DNA of 64,000 nucleotides from contig NC_061071.1 of the NCBI RefSeq assembly GCF_021917145.1, positions 7,290,072 to 7,354,071 of the forward strand. Direction: 5' to 3'. Shown here piece by piece: positions 31,466 to 46,325 of this stretch; the stretch's first letter is position 1; every line of letters begins with the position of its first letter. Position numbers and translations under genes: made by a program. Under the pieces are notes generated by a model, which was not told the DNA's origin, did not search any database, and saw nothing but the letters and a program-made list of their open reading frames with translations. This DNA comes from Hypomesus transpacificus (lineage: Eukaryota; Chordata; Actinopteri; Osmeriformes; Osmeridae).

Positions 31466-33539
31466 GGAGATCACAGGCCGCCAGAGATGGAGCGAGAGGG
31501 AGAGAGAGAGAAAGAGGGAGATGGATCCATAGAGATCCAGATCCAGAGAGAGAGAGAGAGCAAGGGATCCCCGAGAAAGACGGGGCGGAGAGAGGGGCCA
31601 AGATGGAGTGCTGCAACAGAGTCGAAGTAGGAGAGGGGAAGAGAACATTTGGCGGTGAAAAGAATTGAAAAGATCAGGGAATTGGGGAGTGGGCGGGCGG
31701 GCTGCAAAGAGAGAGACAGAGACAGAGACGCGGAGAGAGAGAGAGAGACAAGGAGACGGAGTCACAGAGAGAAAGAGGGCGACGGAGAGAACGGAGGGAG
31801 AGAGAAAGAGAGAGAGAGCGCGCGCTCGTTCGGGACGTGGGCCAGCTCATCCTAACAATGCGAGTACAAAAGCACGACTGATTAGTATGGGGAGGAGAGG
31901 GACGACACGGTGCATCCGGCCGCTCCTCGCTGACTTCTGTCAGAGGCTGTGCTCCGCTCCCTGCAGGAGGCCTCTCTCCAACTGACAGAGAGGGAAATGA
32001 ACTCAACCACCTGCTGCACACAAACCAATTGGCTCTTTTTCCCCTTCAATCCCGTCATGACAAATGATTGGATTTGGAAAACGGGAAACCCGAAACATGA
32101 GCTCAATTTCTAGAGATTGTCTTGTGCTCGCCGTATACGCGTTTCTATGCTAGAAATAGCGTTGTGACTCGAGGGTTTTTTTTAATGAGTGTAATTTCAC
32201 AACATGTACTGTACATCTGTAGTAAACATGTTTAATTTAGGGAGTTGTTTGCCTAATGAGTCAGGGTTGAGAGGTTTCCGTGCCGCGTGTGTGTGTGTCA
32301 GCGTAAGGGGGGGATCGGCGTGAGCTCGTTATTGCTTGTGTGTGCGTGTGCATGCAGAGTTCCCGTTTGTGTGCATGTGTGTGTCCGTACGTGCTACCAC
32401 ACGCGTGCATATGTGTGCATGCCTGCGTGACCCCGTGTGTGTGTGTGTGTAAGCCATATTTGTCTAGCAAAAGTATTTCCACTGAGCAGGACTGTACCTT
32501 ACTGTCTCAGAAGGCACCATGGAAGCGGACTCATCCATCTTTCGGAGAGCGGCCTGGATCTAACCCTCCGCTATGATGGATGAGGAAGAGCAAGGTGCTC
32601 CGAGGATCCAGCGCAGCTCAACAGTTACCAGGCAGGGTGGGAACGTGCGCAGCTCACTGAAACACGGACCAGTTATGTTATTCCCCAACTTAGTCCAAAA
32701 CAATCCCAAAAGCTGTCACTTTTGGTTTGTCGACGCACAAAGCGTGGCCCGTCCTATCCACCGGGCGTCCTGATGAAACAAAACAAACGCTCCGTTGACA
32801 ATATGATCAACAACCAGGGACGGCGAGTCTAGGACGCGCAGCCAATGGGAAAGGCAGCCATGTGTCATTTCTGTGGAGAATCACATCACAATAGACAAAG
32901 GCTGCCTGAACTCAGAGAGCTCCTGCCCATGGGCTTGCCTGCTTAGAGAGGTGGACCCCACTGGGTCTCCCTCCCTCCCTCCCTGCCTGCCCACAACCCA
33001 CCTTGGAGGGCGTCTGACCTGATCCTACCTGCCTACCTAAATGATTTCTCATATCGGGCTTAGGTTTCTTTACCTGTTCTCTTCAGATTAGATGGTTCTG
33101 GAAAGCATGGACACAAACAGATGCAGTGTTATATATTTGCAATCACTAAGGATTCGGGATGTATGGTCAATATTTGGGGCGTCTCAGTGTGTTTGTCTCC
33201 ATCTCTCCTCTGGAATGAGGAGATTTGTCCGTTGGGTTTAAAAGCGCCACAAGGTTTCTGTTGGGTACACAGATATCAGGTCAATGTTGCGTGGCAGCCT
33301 CAAAAAAAAGCCTCAACACCTACAGACTGCTCTGATATGGATTCCGGCCCAGGGAAATGAATCTCCTTTGCCTCTCTCCTGACCTCGTTCACGCCTTTCC
33401 TCTCTCCCTCTCTGCGCGTCTCCCTTCCTCCCTCTTCCTCTCGACCGATCCCCCTCCCCTTCTCAATCCTCCCCCCCCCCCCCCCATCCATCTTGCCGCC
33501 TCCTGTTCCCTCCCCCAGCCCCCACGCCTCGTCCTTGAC

Positions 33540-34150
33540 CCTGCTGACAGACGGCGTTACGCCGGGTGAGCGCGCGAACATTACAGGAGCTGGAGCCAGA
33601 GGAGCAGCACGGCACGTCGACTCTGTGTCCAAACCCTATTAACCCCCCCACCCCTCCCGGTGAGGGACGACCACGCACTGACCCGGAGACCTGCTCCCCC
33701 CCGAAAGGGAGAACCCGGCTCCACCGCACACACGCATCAGGCCGGGGTCGGTCGGACCGTCACACACACATATGCACACGCACGGCGGGTTGAGACCGTC
33801 ACAAACACACACACAAACACCTGGCCGGGTTAGGTCAGACCCTCGCGTCTCAAACGATCCTCGGCCCGTCGTCGTGGGCAGCGGTCGGGGGCCGAGACGG
33901 CCTTCGCGATGTGACGAGTGTCTGGTAGCATCGGGCATTCGGGAGCGATTCGTTTCAAGAGCGAGAGGGATGAAAGTAATCACACGACACACGAGCTGCG
34001 GGTGGCAGCCTTGGCTCTTTACCGAGCCGAGCGTCGGAGCGGACGCCCGCACTGGTGAAGGCTCTCTGTCCGTGAGGCGGGCGGAGGCCGACGGCCACGG
34101 ACGGTCCCGCCTCGAGGCCGCAGTCGTAGGGGCCGAGGCATCCCATAATA
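33540..34150. other. CpG-rich patch, no coding exon recognised
   Basis: CpG dinucleotides are visibly denser here than in the surroundings (for example GACGGCGTTACGCCGGGTGA near 33550 and the 33860-34130 stretch). Long open frames exist on both strands but match no family and have no splice support. Confidence 0.45.
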
Positions 34151-34730
34151 GAAGCGTGGGATGCTCAAGGATGAGCTTGTGCATCAGCGGGGTTACCTTG
34201 AGGTGCCGAGGCGATCGGCCTCTCCTTTCGGAGGGGAGTCAGCCAAGCAGCCGGCTCTCTTGTCCTTGTGACTGTACTTACCGGCAGACCGGGCTGCCAG
34301 AGAGCTAATCAAGCCTTCAGCAGACTGGAGACACTTAAATCCCAGAGGCTGTTGGGATTGATAGAAAAGTTCCGGTAAACACAAGCAAACTTTGGTGAAT
34401 CAACACATCACATGGTCGGTATACCGGCAAACAGAGAAGGAGCAAGAAGATGTTTAGAGCTGGCGGTGAAGAGCTTTTTCATAACATTACCAAATGATCT
34501 GAAAGGATCTAATCCAAGGGCTTGCCTGGGAGTGATAATACACCTTTAGACACGCTCACAACAACGTTGAGAAGGAATTGGTATCAACAACCAGGTGTTG
34601 AGTGTCAAACCGTGTAAGCCCATGCAATCTGATGACCCCCACAGTGGGTAAACACCCCTGTGCCCTTTGCAGTTATCATCTTTATGGCGCAAAAAGGAGA
34701 TTCGACACCTACGGATGTGTACCTCTCTCT

Positions 34731-34802
34731 CTCTTTTTCTCTCTTTTTCTCTCTTTTTCTCTCTTTTTCTCTCTTTTTCTCTCTTTTTCTCTCTTTTTCT
34801 CT

Positions 34803-34858
<56 letters not shown>

Positions 34859-34860
34859 CT
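34731..34860. repeat. 10-bp tandem repeat CTCTCTTTTT then (CT)n
   Basis: About nine near-perfect copies of the 10-mer CTCTCTTTTT, passing directly into a (CT)n run. Pure pyrimidine strand. Confidence 0.96.
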
Positions 34861-36937
34861 CTCTCTTTCACTCTCTCTGTCTCTCTCTCTCTCTCTCCCC
34901 CATACCTGTCTGTCCGGCTTCCTTCTCCAAGGGGTCTGCTGTGTGAGGTCGCTCCAGTGGCTCGCAACAACACCCCGGGCCGTACACGAGTGGACAGGAG
35001 GAAAATAAGAGTGATTTCTTTAAATCCAATATTACCACCGCGGTGGCATAGCGGTGGAAAATTACTGAATTCTCGCATGAGGGAGATCAAAGTCGGGGGG
35101 GGGGTGGGCCTTTTCTGCCTTTGGTGTCTGGGATTAAAGTTAGCCTCTCTCCACGGAGCACCGCTCACCCAACTACATCAAAGAGCAGTCGCCCAGACAT
35201 CCGATTCATCGGAGAAAACATTCGTCAACATGCGCTCTTAACCGGCCTCGAGAGACGGCAGTGAAGGGAGAGAGAAAAGGACAGGGAAATAACCCACCAA
35301 TGAGAGAATATGTAAGTGTAAACTCATGTATTACAACCCAAAAAAAGACTTTCGACGACTGTATATTGGCTGGAGCTCTTGTTCTAGTAGCTTCTGCTGG
35401 GGCTCAGGAAGGTTCCAGCTGGCAAGCGAGGCTTCCCTGAAGACCACAGATGGATTAGGGCTGACGATGGCAGGCCAGGCTAGTGGACGTCAGAGCGACA
35501 GATTCTGAGGCCAGGCACATACTTATGAGGGCGGTGGATTAGTTACAGTATGCCTTTTCCCAACAGGAGGTGCTGTGGGCTAGCTGGAAAGGACAGTGTG
35601 TTCAAGTTAGAGACTGGTGTGTGTGTGCATGTTTGAAGGAGTGTGTGTGTGTGCATGTTTGAAGGAGTGTGTGTGTGTGCATGCTTTTTATTGTGTGAAC
35701 AGTTTATCTGTTTTCAGTGGCCATTATGCGCAGGAGTTTATGGCTGCTAGCATCCACGCTTGTTAATGCAATTCAGTGGGTTTGTTTGTCTGTGTGCGTG
35801 CGTGCGTGTGTTTGTGGGTGTGCGAGTGTGTTTGGGTGTGTGTGGGGAGTGTGTTTCCCTCCACAGTAAAATAACTCCTCATTAATCTACAAGGGGCTGG
35901 GCAGTGTTCCCAATCCTGAGCAGGGTGGAGGTAGCTGAAAAGCTCCCCCCCCCCCCCCAAACGGGCAGGCCCTTCGCTAGCCCACGTTCCCGCTCAATGA
36001 AAGGGGCTCTCTCTGAAAGGACTGTGGCAAGCGGAGGGGCATCTGCAGCATGCCTCAGAGTAAAGTCAATAGACCTAGCCAGGCTGATCCAAACTGGCAC
36101 ATGTGGCACTGCCAACTGTGAAGCCTGGCCTGCAGCACCATTCATTAGCACCGTCCGCTTTCATTACAGGACATCTGGATCTTCATTAGCCTGGGGGAAC
36201 ACATGGATACGTATGTACAGGTGGCTGCGAGGGGCCCACACACACGTACCTTCACCCCCTGATTGGGGTTTGAGTGAATTTGATCAGCTCCGCTAAGCAG
36301 CTGGAGGAACATTTGGGTTGCCATTAAGGCGATGGCTACGACTCCATTTCCTCCGAAGGCGTTTGAGCGAGGCATCGTGTCATCTCTGAAATCTCTCGCG
36401 ACAAGGTTAGGAGTCGAATCGCAGATAACAGACCCGCCGAAGTGCAAGCGGGAGATTTGTCATTTCGTAAACATTTCATGGAAATCAGGAATGTCGTAGC
36501 CTCAATCTCATCTGATGAGAACGCTTTGAGAAATATATTTACAGTTTCACAGGATGTGGTTCAACAACTCCACAATGTGAAAGTCAAACTCCCCTTTAGA
36601 AAGGATTGATCCCCTGACCGTACCCTGAGTCTGGCGTCCCACCGCTGTGGCGGCCATCTTTCAGGAAGTGAGGCGTGAACGTCTGGGATTTCGGGTTATG
36701 TGTGGTTTGCCACCCGTCCTTCAGTGGGTGATGGGTTTACACATGGCTTCTGCTGTATGGTAGCGGTCTCAGTGCACGATACTCATCATCTCGTGTCGCT
36801 GAAAGAGGCCTGTTGTGTGATAGGCGTCTGTCTTCCTTCTGGATTTGGCTCTCTATCTTTCTCCCTCTGGCTGTCTATCTCTCCAGCCCTCGCCATCCCT
36901 CTCTTTCCAGCCCTCATTCTGTCTCTCTTCAGCACTC

Positions 36938-37075
<138 letters not shown>

Positions 37076-40000
37076 TCTCTCTCCCACCTCTTCTCTGTCT
37101 CCATCTCTCTCATCCTCTCTCTCCTGTTCTTTCTCTCCCTCTCTCTTCCTCCCTCCCTCGTCCTCCCCCTCTTCCTCCCCCTCCCCCCCTCTCCTCTGTC
37201 CTTCTCCCTCCACCTCTCCCTCTCTCTCCCTCCCTCTCTCTCCAGTCATTTCCCTCCCTCCCCCTCTCCCTCTTTCTCGCCCTCCCTCTCAGGCACTCTC
37301 CCGACGCCTCTCTCCGTGGACACCGAGTCGATCTGATTGATGTGTCAGCGATCGGTGAACGCCGAGGATGGGCGGAGGGCGCCGTTGTGTTCTCCCCTGT
37401 CCCTGCGAAAGGAAGGGCGTCGAACAGACCCACATGGCGTTCGCCGTACACCCAGAGCCACGGCAGACCTGTGGTTGTCTCGGGGCGGTTTTTTCTACCG
37501 TCGTTTTCGCTAATCAACGCAGGCACTGAAGGGTTAGCTCAAACGTATACAGGGGATATTGCCTTTTACAGTAACACGATGACGAGGAGGCCTTTGTTCC
37601 CTTTCGTGGGTTTAATCTGGATAAAGGGACTCGGCTGATTTGATAGAGTGGCAGTGCTATGGTGTCAAAGGCATCATGGCGTATTACTGCTTCGCATTGC
37701 CCTCTGTGTCATAGGCCAATATATAGATAGCTGCTTCCAGAGGGTTGGAAGCCTGGGGCTCAATCTGCCATCATATTGGATTGTCACACTGCGGCCGTGA
37801 CTGTGACTTGAAGGATCAGTCCTTTCCACACGTCAGCCAAACAAAAAAGCGAAACCTTCCACATTAGTCTCTACGGCTTTGATAAGGCGCCAAGTGCTTT
37901 GAGAGAGGTGTGTGTGTGTGTGTGTTAGTACTGTACGTGCGTGTAGGTGGGTGCATGTGGGTGTTGTCATCACAGTGTAAACAATTTGGAATGCTGCGTT
38001 TCTTTCGGGGTATGTCACATGTCGGAAACCCACTGACTCTTCATCCAATTCAGCGTAAATGAAATAAGAAATCTCCCTAATTCATGTTCTGTGAAGCCAA
38101 GACAGAGTTAGACACAGCTTCCCAGTGGGATCTCCAGCCTCCAATGCAAGCATGACAGAAATAGTCCCTGCTGCGGGTTGGGACCACAGTGCCTTTAGCA
38201 GTGATGGGGAGGTCCCTGGCAGCAGTTACATGTAGCACTGTTTACGGATATGTGTGTATTGGACCTCTATTTCATTAACCAGTTTGTTGAGCTGACTAAT
38301 ATGAGTTTTACAGGAGGCTAAACAATCTAGATCCGGCAAGGTTTTTCGCGCCTCTTTCAGTTTCCCGTTCAATCCCATCCACTGCTGTCTTGTTCATTCA
38401 CCGACTTTCATCCGACGATGACAGTGATCTGCTCAAGCGACCACATCGGCTCGAATTTGCATCCCATTTCACTTCCCTGTTTCATGTGTCGTTTGGACTC
38501 CGGTCTGGAGGGGGAGCCGATCAGGCGGATGATAGCGGGGTTGGCTTCCACACTGCGTTACACAGGTCCACGGCTCCGGCTTTGGTCGTTCACGGGAGAG
38601 AACACAGAACACATCTGGGAAGAGCTTGTCAGGAGCATTCACCAACCTTTCCCCGGACTGGCCTAGTGCGTGGCTAATTGATAGGCTGCAATGGTTGAAT
38701 GAAAGCAACAGCCTGGAACAGGACAGAGCTTGCTGCCCGTGTTTTCCTTTTCCGGACCCAAAAAATAAAATAAAATCCAAACCACAGATGGACGCGGCAC
38801 GCCCTCGTTCATCGTCAGGTGGACCAAAGGTGTGGACCGTCGTAGTCCGAGGGCACTTTTCAGACCGGGGGCTGGATCCTAAGCAGTCCTGTACCAGCCT
38901 CTGGCCCAGTCAAGAAGGATCTGCTGGGGGTGGAAGGGGTGTCCTCACGCCCCTGTCTGGCCCTGGCCAGATTACCACCGCCTGTAATAGGATCGGCCAT
39001 TTTTGCTAATAGAACACAGAGCGGCTTAGCATCCACTCGGGTCTCTCTCTGGCCCCACCATCGCAACACAGGCCGAGAGAGTCTTCGGTAATACTGTCTC
39101 TCTCCTCCCAGGAAGGGGAGATTAGCTGTCTTTAGACATGAGAGAGGACGCACAGGGGGCTGCTTTACACCACAACATGGAGTCCACTGCTTCCAAGTCG
39201 TCAAAATCCCAACTGAGCCATAATGAAAACTGAATGGATAGCAATAAAGGAGGATTTGGCGGAATTGGTTTTCAGTAAAGAAAGCAGTTCAGTGGATTCA
39301 CGTGATCCAATTGGGAAGTCCTACCATACAACTGGTGTCAACTCGGGCAATATGACTAAATGAGAATTAAATGTGGCAAATTTGCGCTAACGGCTATTAC
39401 ACCTCTGTTACGCCTTGGTCATCTGTTTTTCTTGAGATAAACCCGTGCGACGTGATTCCAGGTTGAACATGCATGCCCACAGGCCTCGTCATGTCTATGG
39501 AAGGTTCCACACAGCACTGTGCAGATACAGGTGGAAGGCATCCAGAAACCTGCTTCGAGATTAAAGGACAAAGTTACGATGTAACGTAATGATCTTGTAA
39601 AAGGGTTTTGCTGATGTTTTGCAAAAGCCCAAGCACAATCTGTGTCAGGCAATATCATTAATTTGGTCTCCTGTGATCCAGTGCTTCCATTTCAACTACA
39701 TAAAAAGTCTATATTCTGCAAGAATTCTCCAGAGAACCTCATGGAGAAACCTTCAAAGGCTCTCCTGCAGCGCCCTTTGTATTTTGTATTTTCAATATTA
39801 GCTGTTTTGCTTTCGGGTGGGCTGTGCTCAGAAGCAATTCTATTTGAAAAGATGTATTGATTGAGTCATTGAGTTTGAAGAGGGGGGGGAAGAGAAGGAG
39901 TAACGTTTGTGAGAGAGAGATGGATAGTCTCTCTGTTTCCCAGCTCGACTCCTCCTCACTCTTAAGAAGGCTACTCAAGGTTAAACTCACTTCGACCAGC

Positions 40001-40651
40001 CATAACCCACCTGCACAGTTGCCATGGTAACGGCTCTTCATCTCCGTAACAGGCCTTGGTAAAGTTCTAGGGGGGGGTGTGGGAGTGAAGGGTCAGGGTG
40101 GGAGACTCTCGGAGCTCACCCAGGCACCGCCTAAGGACAAAGGAAGACAAAATGGCTCCTCCATGATAGTTATGGGCAATGGTGCTTTTGCCATCTTTTC
40201 AGGAACCGACAAAAACCAAAAACCCCAGCGCAGACGCCTCGCCACATTCTCAGGCCTCGAAAACGAAATTTGAGGAATTAGCGACGAAAACAACGTTGTC
40301 TCGTGTGAAGTCTGGCTTTCGTGCTGTCAATCATCTCGATACGTTTTGGCCCTAAGGGTGCTTTAGTCATCGGAATATGTGGATCATCAGTCTGCGGAGG
40401 AGACATTGACACCACCAATGCCAAACCATCAATAGGAGGCAACAAACCCTCTTCAAACATGGTGTGAGGGAGGCTATGCAAAGGAGATGATTCCCTGCTT
40501 GAGTCAGATCTAAGCCAATACCCCTCAGCCTCACTATCTCTTACCAAGCAGAAGGAAAGTGCAACCTCAGCGATAGCTGCATATGAAGACTTCTTCACTG
40601 AATTGCATCCCACAGATAGAGGTATTTTATGCTGGTCTCTAACAGACTGAC

Positions 40652-40665
40652 AGAGAGAAAGAGAC

Positions 40666-40710
<45 letters not shown>

Positions 40711-40721
40711 AAGAGAGAGAC

Positions 40722-40754
<33 letters not shown>
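40652..40754. repeat. (GA)n microsatellite
   Basis: GA run with GACA and AAAG interruptions. Confidence 0.93.
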
Positions 40755-40755
<1 letters not shown>

Positions 40756-41927
40756 GGCAGGAAGGCGGGAACCCAGAACGCCTGGAGAAAGGTAAGAAAC
40801 ACTTGCTCCATGGCCAGTAAGGAAAGTTGTCTGCTTTTAAAAGAAGTGAAGGTACCTTTGAAGAAAAGTCACCTGGTGAGAATTCATCTCGGAGTGAAAG
40901 CAAACCTTTGAAAGGCCATGATTAGTGGCACCCCATGTGGCGAGGAGGTGGAACTCCGCGCTAGGCATAAACAGCGTGAGCCTGCTTCTTGTTTGCCATC
41001 CAACGCCCTTTTGAAGTATCCTATAATTGGCCTCTCTGTCTCAGTCTCCAGCATCATCGTTCCACAGGTAAACGCTGTCCTAACACTATGTACCAGCATT
41101 AGAGAGAACAGTTCGGGAAAGGTTGACGAGGACGGAAATTGAATGGCAATTCCCACGAGAGGAGGTGAAATTATCAGACGGCTTTGTCACAGAGAGGTTG
41201 TCTTCTGGTGTTTGAAAGGGCCAACGTCTAACAGGCTGAGTGTCGAGTTGGGCACTTAAAGCACAAATCGCACTGACCCATGCTGACACCTTAATTGGCC
41301 CTTGTCATGCTACCTTTTGACTGCATCAATAATGAATCATCGGTTGGCCAACTTAAACATTCATTAGGTTTTGAACTATAAACAAAGTCTGCGCATAACT
41401 GGTTCGAAAGGGAACCACTCGAAATGGAATCAGTGGGAGGGAGGATGCCCATTAAATCAGTTTCCTGCTACTGGCGGTAGTGCAGGTATGTGTGTATGAG
41501 TGTGTGTGTGTGTGTGTGTGGGTTGTTTGGTACAAAGCGGCAGGGTTCCAAACTGCCTGTTGACCCTTCCTTTGGAGGTCAGCGGGAATAAGGAGCTCCC
41601 GAGAGAAGCCCACCTGAAACAGACGTCTCCCATTAATGTTCCTGTTTCATCTCGGAAGGACGTCTGGGGAATTCCCTGCGCTTATCTTTGTGTTAGTCGT
41701 TGATGTGCAATTGGATTGAGCACAAGAGGAAGCAGTTAAACTCTGAACTTGGGGATGATTTCAAAGCACGTATATGATCCAGAACACGAACTCCCCCTGT
41801 GTTAGTGAACTGTTGAAGTATGAAGATCAGGAAGTGTAGGAGATGTTACTTCATATGTTAAAGAAATACATATATTCGACTATAAGCTATTTGAACATTT
41901 CCAACCTGGTTCCCCCCCACCTCGCCT

Positions 41928-42256
<329 letters not shown>

Positions 42257-42299
42257 AATATTTATCAAATCAGCCATTGCTGAACATACATTACGGCTG

Positions 42300-45200
42300 A
42301 TCTTGTGCAACTTGTACAATTACTGTATTACTAATGTATATGCTTGTCTCATTACTTTGCATACTTGTAATATTACTGTGAATACTTGTAGCAGCTGTGT
42401 TTACCTGTTTTTTATACTCTTTTTATATTGAAGTTTGTATAATTCAATTGGGCTCGGGGTGACATTTATATGAAGAAGATGAAATCCAATAAAGAAGGTG
42501 GGGCAGGGAGGGGGTAGGGGGCTTGAGGGGTTGGGGTGTGGTGGAGGGATTGGGGGGGGGGGGGGGGTGTGTGGAGGGGTGGGGGGTGATGGGCGGAGCA
42601 GATGGTCTGGAGGCATGGAGCAGGCAGCGCTGGTGTTGGGAGCACGTCTGGCTCTCTCCCAAAGTCTGCTACCAAAGGACAGTGGAAATAAAGTGCTTTG
42701 ATTTGACCTTTAAACCTCGCGCCACAGAGGCCCTCATCCCACAACTCTGCAGCGCCCTGACCTTCAGAAAGAAAAGAGGAAATCATTTGTCGTGTTGCTC
42801 ATTTCCACTCGAACTCGCGCGCACACCGTTGCACGGGCAGGCAAAAACAAGCTCACACAGTTGATTTATATTCAAATGTGTTCAGAGCGAAGGAGAGCGA
42901 GAGAGGAATAAAGAGAGAGAGGGAGAGAAATGGAGAGAGAAAGTTGGCGGTTTGAAGTCAGTCCAGCCTACCAGTATCAGATTTTTTTGTTGAAAGCAAA
43001 CCACTCATGTGACACCAAGATAAATGTCCTGTTAGCAGAGTTGACGTGCGGCGGTGTCCACAGCCCCGGCGATGCATGTGTGCAACTGGGCTTGTTTATG
43101 TGTGTGGCAGCTTTGAGATAAGTTGGGAGTCCTTATCTCTTGCCATGCAATCAACGAACGTGAGCACAATTCACACAGATTTAAGCAGGCAGCTGGTCTT
43201 TGTCATTCATTGCTACGTTCAGTTCCTCTGCTGAACGAGCTGCTCCAGACTTTAACATACTGTACTGGGAGAAGAGTGATAAGATATCATGGAACTGAGA
43301 GACGTTTGTGGCTTTCCCATTTCCCATTGCACTCTTCGAAAAAACAATTAGAAGGATCACTTTGTGAAACGGTTAGCTAATTGAATATTTAACCCATTTC
43401 ATCTGATTAATGATCACTGGATTGTGACATGAAAAGGTTCAAAGTCTTCTGATCATTTCATAACGACTTGACAGATGGTGAATGTACCGCTCAGGATAAT
43501 GACGCCGACAACAGACACACAAAGCATTCTTTCAACACATAAAAAGCGTCCAAAGTAATAATCATCGTTTTAGTATTCAGAACTACTCTCGATTTTAGTC
43601 ACACGTCTGGTCAAGCATTCGGTCGTGAAGCCGCCTTCCGGAAGCCGTTGCCTTCAAGAGCTATAGAAACAACAGTGTTGAAATGACCTCCCAGATATCT
43701 CTTCTGGTTGTGCTATTTCTCGAAGGTGCGCTGTTATTTCCACATGAAGCACATCTGCTGACTGGAGAGAAAGGGAGGTGAATCATCAGGAGTTTTGAAG
43801 CCTCGTCGGGAATGTTGGTAGGGAAAAGCTCATCTAGTTGAAGCCGAAATGCTAGATTGGCTGAGAGCCCTAGGATAGCAACCCTATCACATGAGTGTAA
43901 ATTGGGAAAGGAATGAAGGGAAAATCAATTACACCGAACCCCCTTATTAGCAGTTAGCGGCAGTGAGGGTCTGCTTTGCTTTTGTTGTTGCTGATTGTTC
44001 AGAGAGCTGTGTACTCCTGGCTCCACAGCCCCAAAACTGTTGCCTTTTTGTCTTCATCATCGCCCAAAGGAAGAGTGTCATTAAGGTTTTTTAATTCCAA
44101 ACTTCCAAACTAGACAAAGTTTGGAGACACGACGTGCCCCACACGTAGCCATACTAAATTGTGTTGCCTTGCGGAGCCACACCAGCTATACTATATTTAA
44201 ACAGCACGGGAGATTCGATGTGGCCCAATTATATCAACCTTGTACAGTACCTTGGGTCTGGCAGTTGCTGAGAGACAAAAACCTCCCTCCATGCAGACGG
44301 ATCAGGCCGGGGTTTCGAGAGCCCGCCCCTGACAGCCCGCGGTTCCTCTCTGCTCCCCTGTCAAAAGGGCCCTCATGTCACACAGGCCCTTCCCTCGCCC
44401 TCTCATCCGTGTTGACAGACGCCCGCCCCAGATAGCTCCGCGGAGATCCATGCCCACACCCCTGCGGATCGACCGGGGCAACCCCTTTACATGCACACCC
44501 AGCTGGTGAGTGGCTGGTTGGGGGCGCTGATGACCAGCTGTCAGTGTCACATTAGCTCTGCTGGCGAGCGACCCAGGGCTGGGGTTAGCGCCCCGCCGGC
44601 TGACCGAGGGGGCTGGAGGAGGCGTTGAGGACTGGGAGAGCAGGGGAGAGACGGTGGGAGGAGGACGGTGTCGCTCGCGCGAGGCCAGCGGAGCGGGAGG
44701 GAGGGAGGGGAACAGGGAAGGACGCGGTGGCGGCAAGCTCACCTCGGGTCGGCGCACAGCTGACAGAAGCAGATGTTCTCCGTTGATCCGGTAACCACGG
44801 CAGCACCAGGTGTTCTTGCCTACACTGAGAGAGAGGGGAAGAACAGGAGAGATGGCGGAGGAGTAATGGAGGAAGCGAGTAACAGAGACAAAGAGAGAGA
44901 GAGATGCAGTAAGATGGAGAGAAATGTAAATAATGGGAGGGGGGGGGGAGAGAGACAATACGCGGCTGTACAAAGCCGACCCATTAAAATTCTGTCCAAG
45001 GGCACTCTATCGTGATGGCTGTTATTCACACTCACCTGCCCTCACTCTCTCTCACCTGGCGACTGTGACGATAATCCTTAGCAAACTTGTTATGCATTTG
45101 CATAATTCCCTTCATGATTCAAATCAAAAGGAGTAACATGGCCTTACGTGTCTGCATCCCACTGACAGCCAGTCAGCTCTCAGTTCCTGGTCTTTTACAG

Positions 45201-46280
45201 TCCCACGGTACGTTTTTTCTCTCCCAAAATGTCATTTAACGGTTAACAAATCAGGCTACTGTGGAATAAATGCATTTCACTCTGTTTTAGATCAATCTCA
45301 CACTCTCTGGGAGATACAGCCATCTGTTTGGAGTCTTTGTGTTTTGCACAGTTCTCAAATGCCCCCGATGTGATGTGCAATTTGGGGAAAACATCTCGGA
45401 ACATGGCAACAGATGGAGCCAGAAGAGAATTCTGATTGCATGTGAAATCACACTCCATGTCCTCAGGCCTTGACTGAGGCAACAGATTAGCTAGCACCAA
45501 CTGAGGGATGAGCAACAGGATTGCTAAACGCTAGCGAACAGAGACACCATTGGCACACATTCGGAAAACAACTTGCGCAAAGTACTTTACCCGTGTTGCA
45601 TGTGAATGTCCTTTAGTGAAGCGGAAAGTAAAGATGGTAATCCCAGTTGCTTTTGTTCATGTTCAGCACCTCCCTCGGAGCGTGGCGACATCTCTCAGAG
45701 CACTGGCTGGGGTCACAATGGTAAAATTACAGGAAATGAAAATTCTCTTTAATAGCACCTTGTAGCACCAGTGTAGATAGCCTGTCAAAGCTGAATTCCC
45801 ATTCGCTGCACATTACCATTATCCATCATCAGGTTTGAACCAGTACAGTTTCAACTAGCTTTTAAGCGGTGATAAAGTTGGAAGTTGACAACTGAAGCTC
45901 ACTGTGTGTTGAACATGTTTGATGGAAATGTCAAAACCAACTCAGGGGTACTCATGATTATTTTGATTTCAACCATCAATGACAAAAACGGATGTCAATG
46001 ATAGTTCTAAATGTCTCAAGGCCGAGGCAGTAACTTTTCGAAACAACAATGCAGTTGTATTAAATCACTCCACACACGCAGTCTGGTCCACATTGTTTAT
46101 GGGACCAGACATCGTGTGTTTTTATCACACAGCAGTCTCTCTGTTAAGGAGCCCTGAAATGAATACAAGCAAACTTAATTTTGCAGTCTGTTGAGTACTC
46201 CATATTGCTTCCAATCACACCCCAAGGTGACAGTCTGTTACTCCATAAACATGTCCTGCAATGAGCGAGGGAGGGAGGGG

Positions 46281-46325
<45 letters not shown>

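Noticed and set aside
33772..34308. 178-codon frame in the CpG-rich patch and its 181-codon antisense partner
   Set aside because: Composition-driven open frames on both strands; no recognisable domain or conserved motif.
44085..44145. Short inverted AAACTTCCAAA / AAAGTTTGGA pair resembling the Tc1-like arm end
   Set aside because: Only a short match with no second arm nearby; likely chance.
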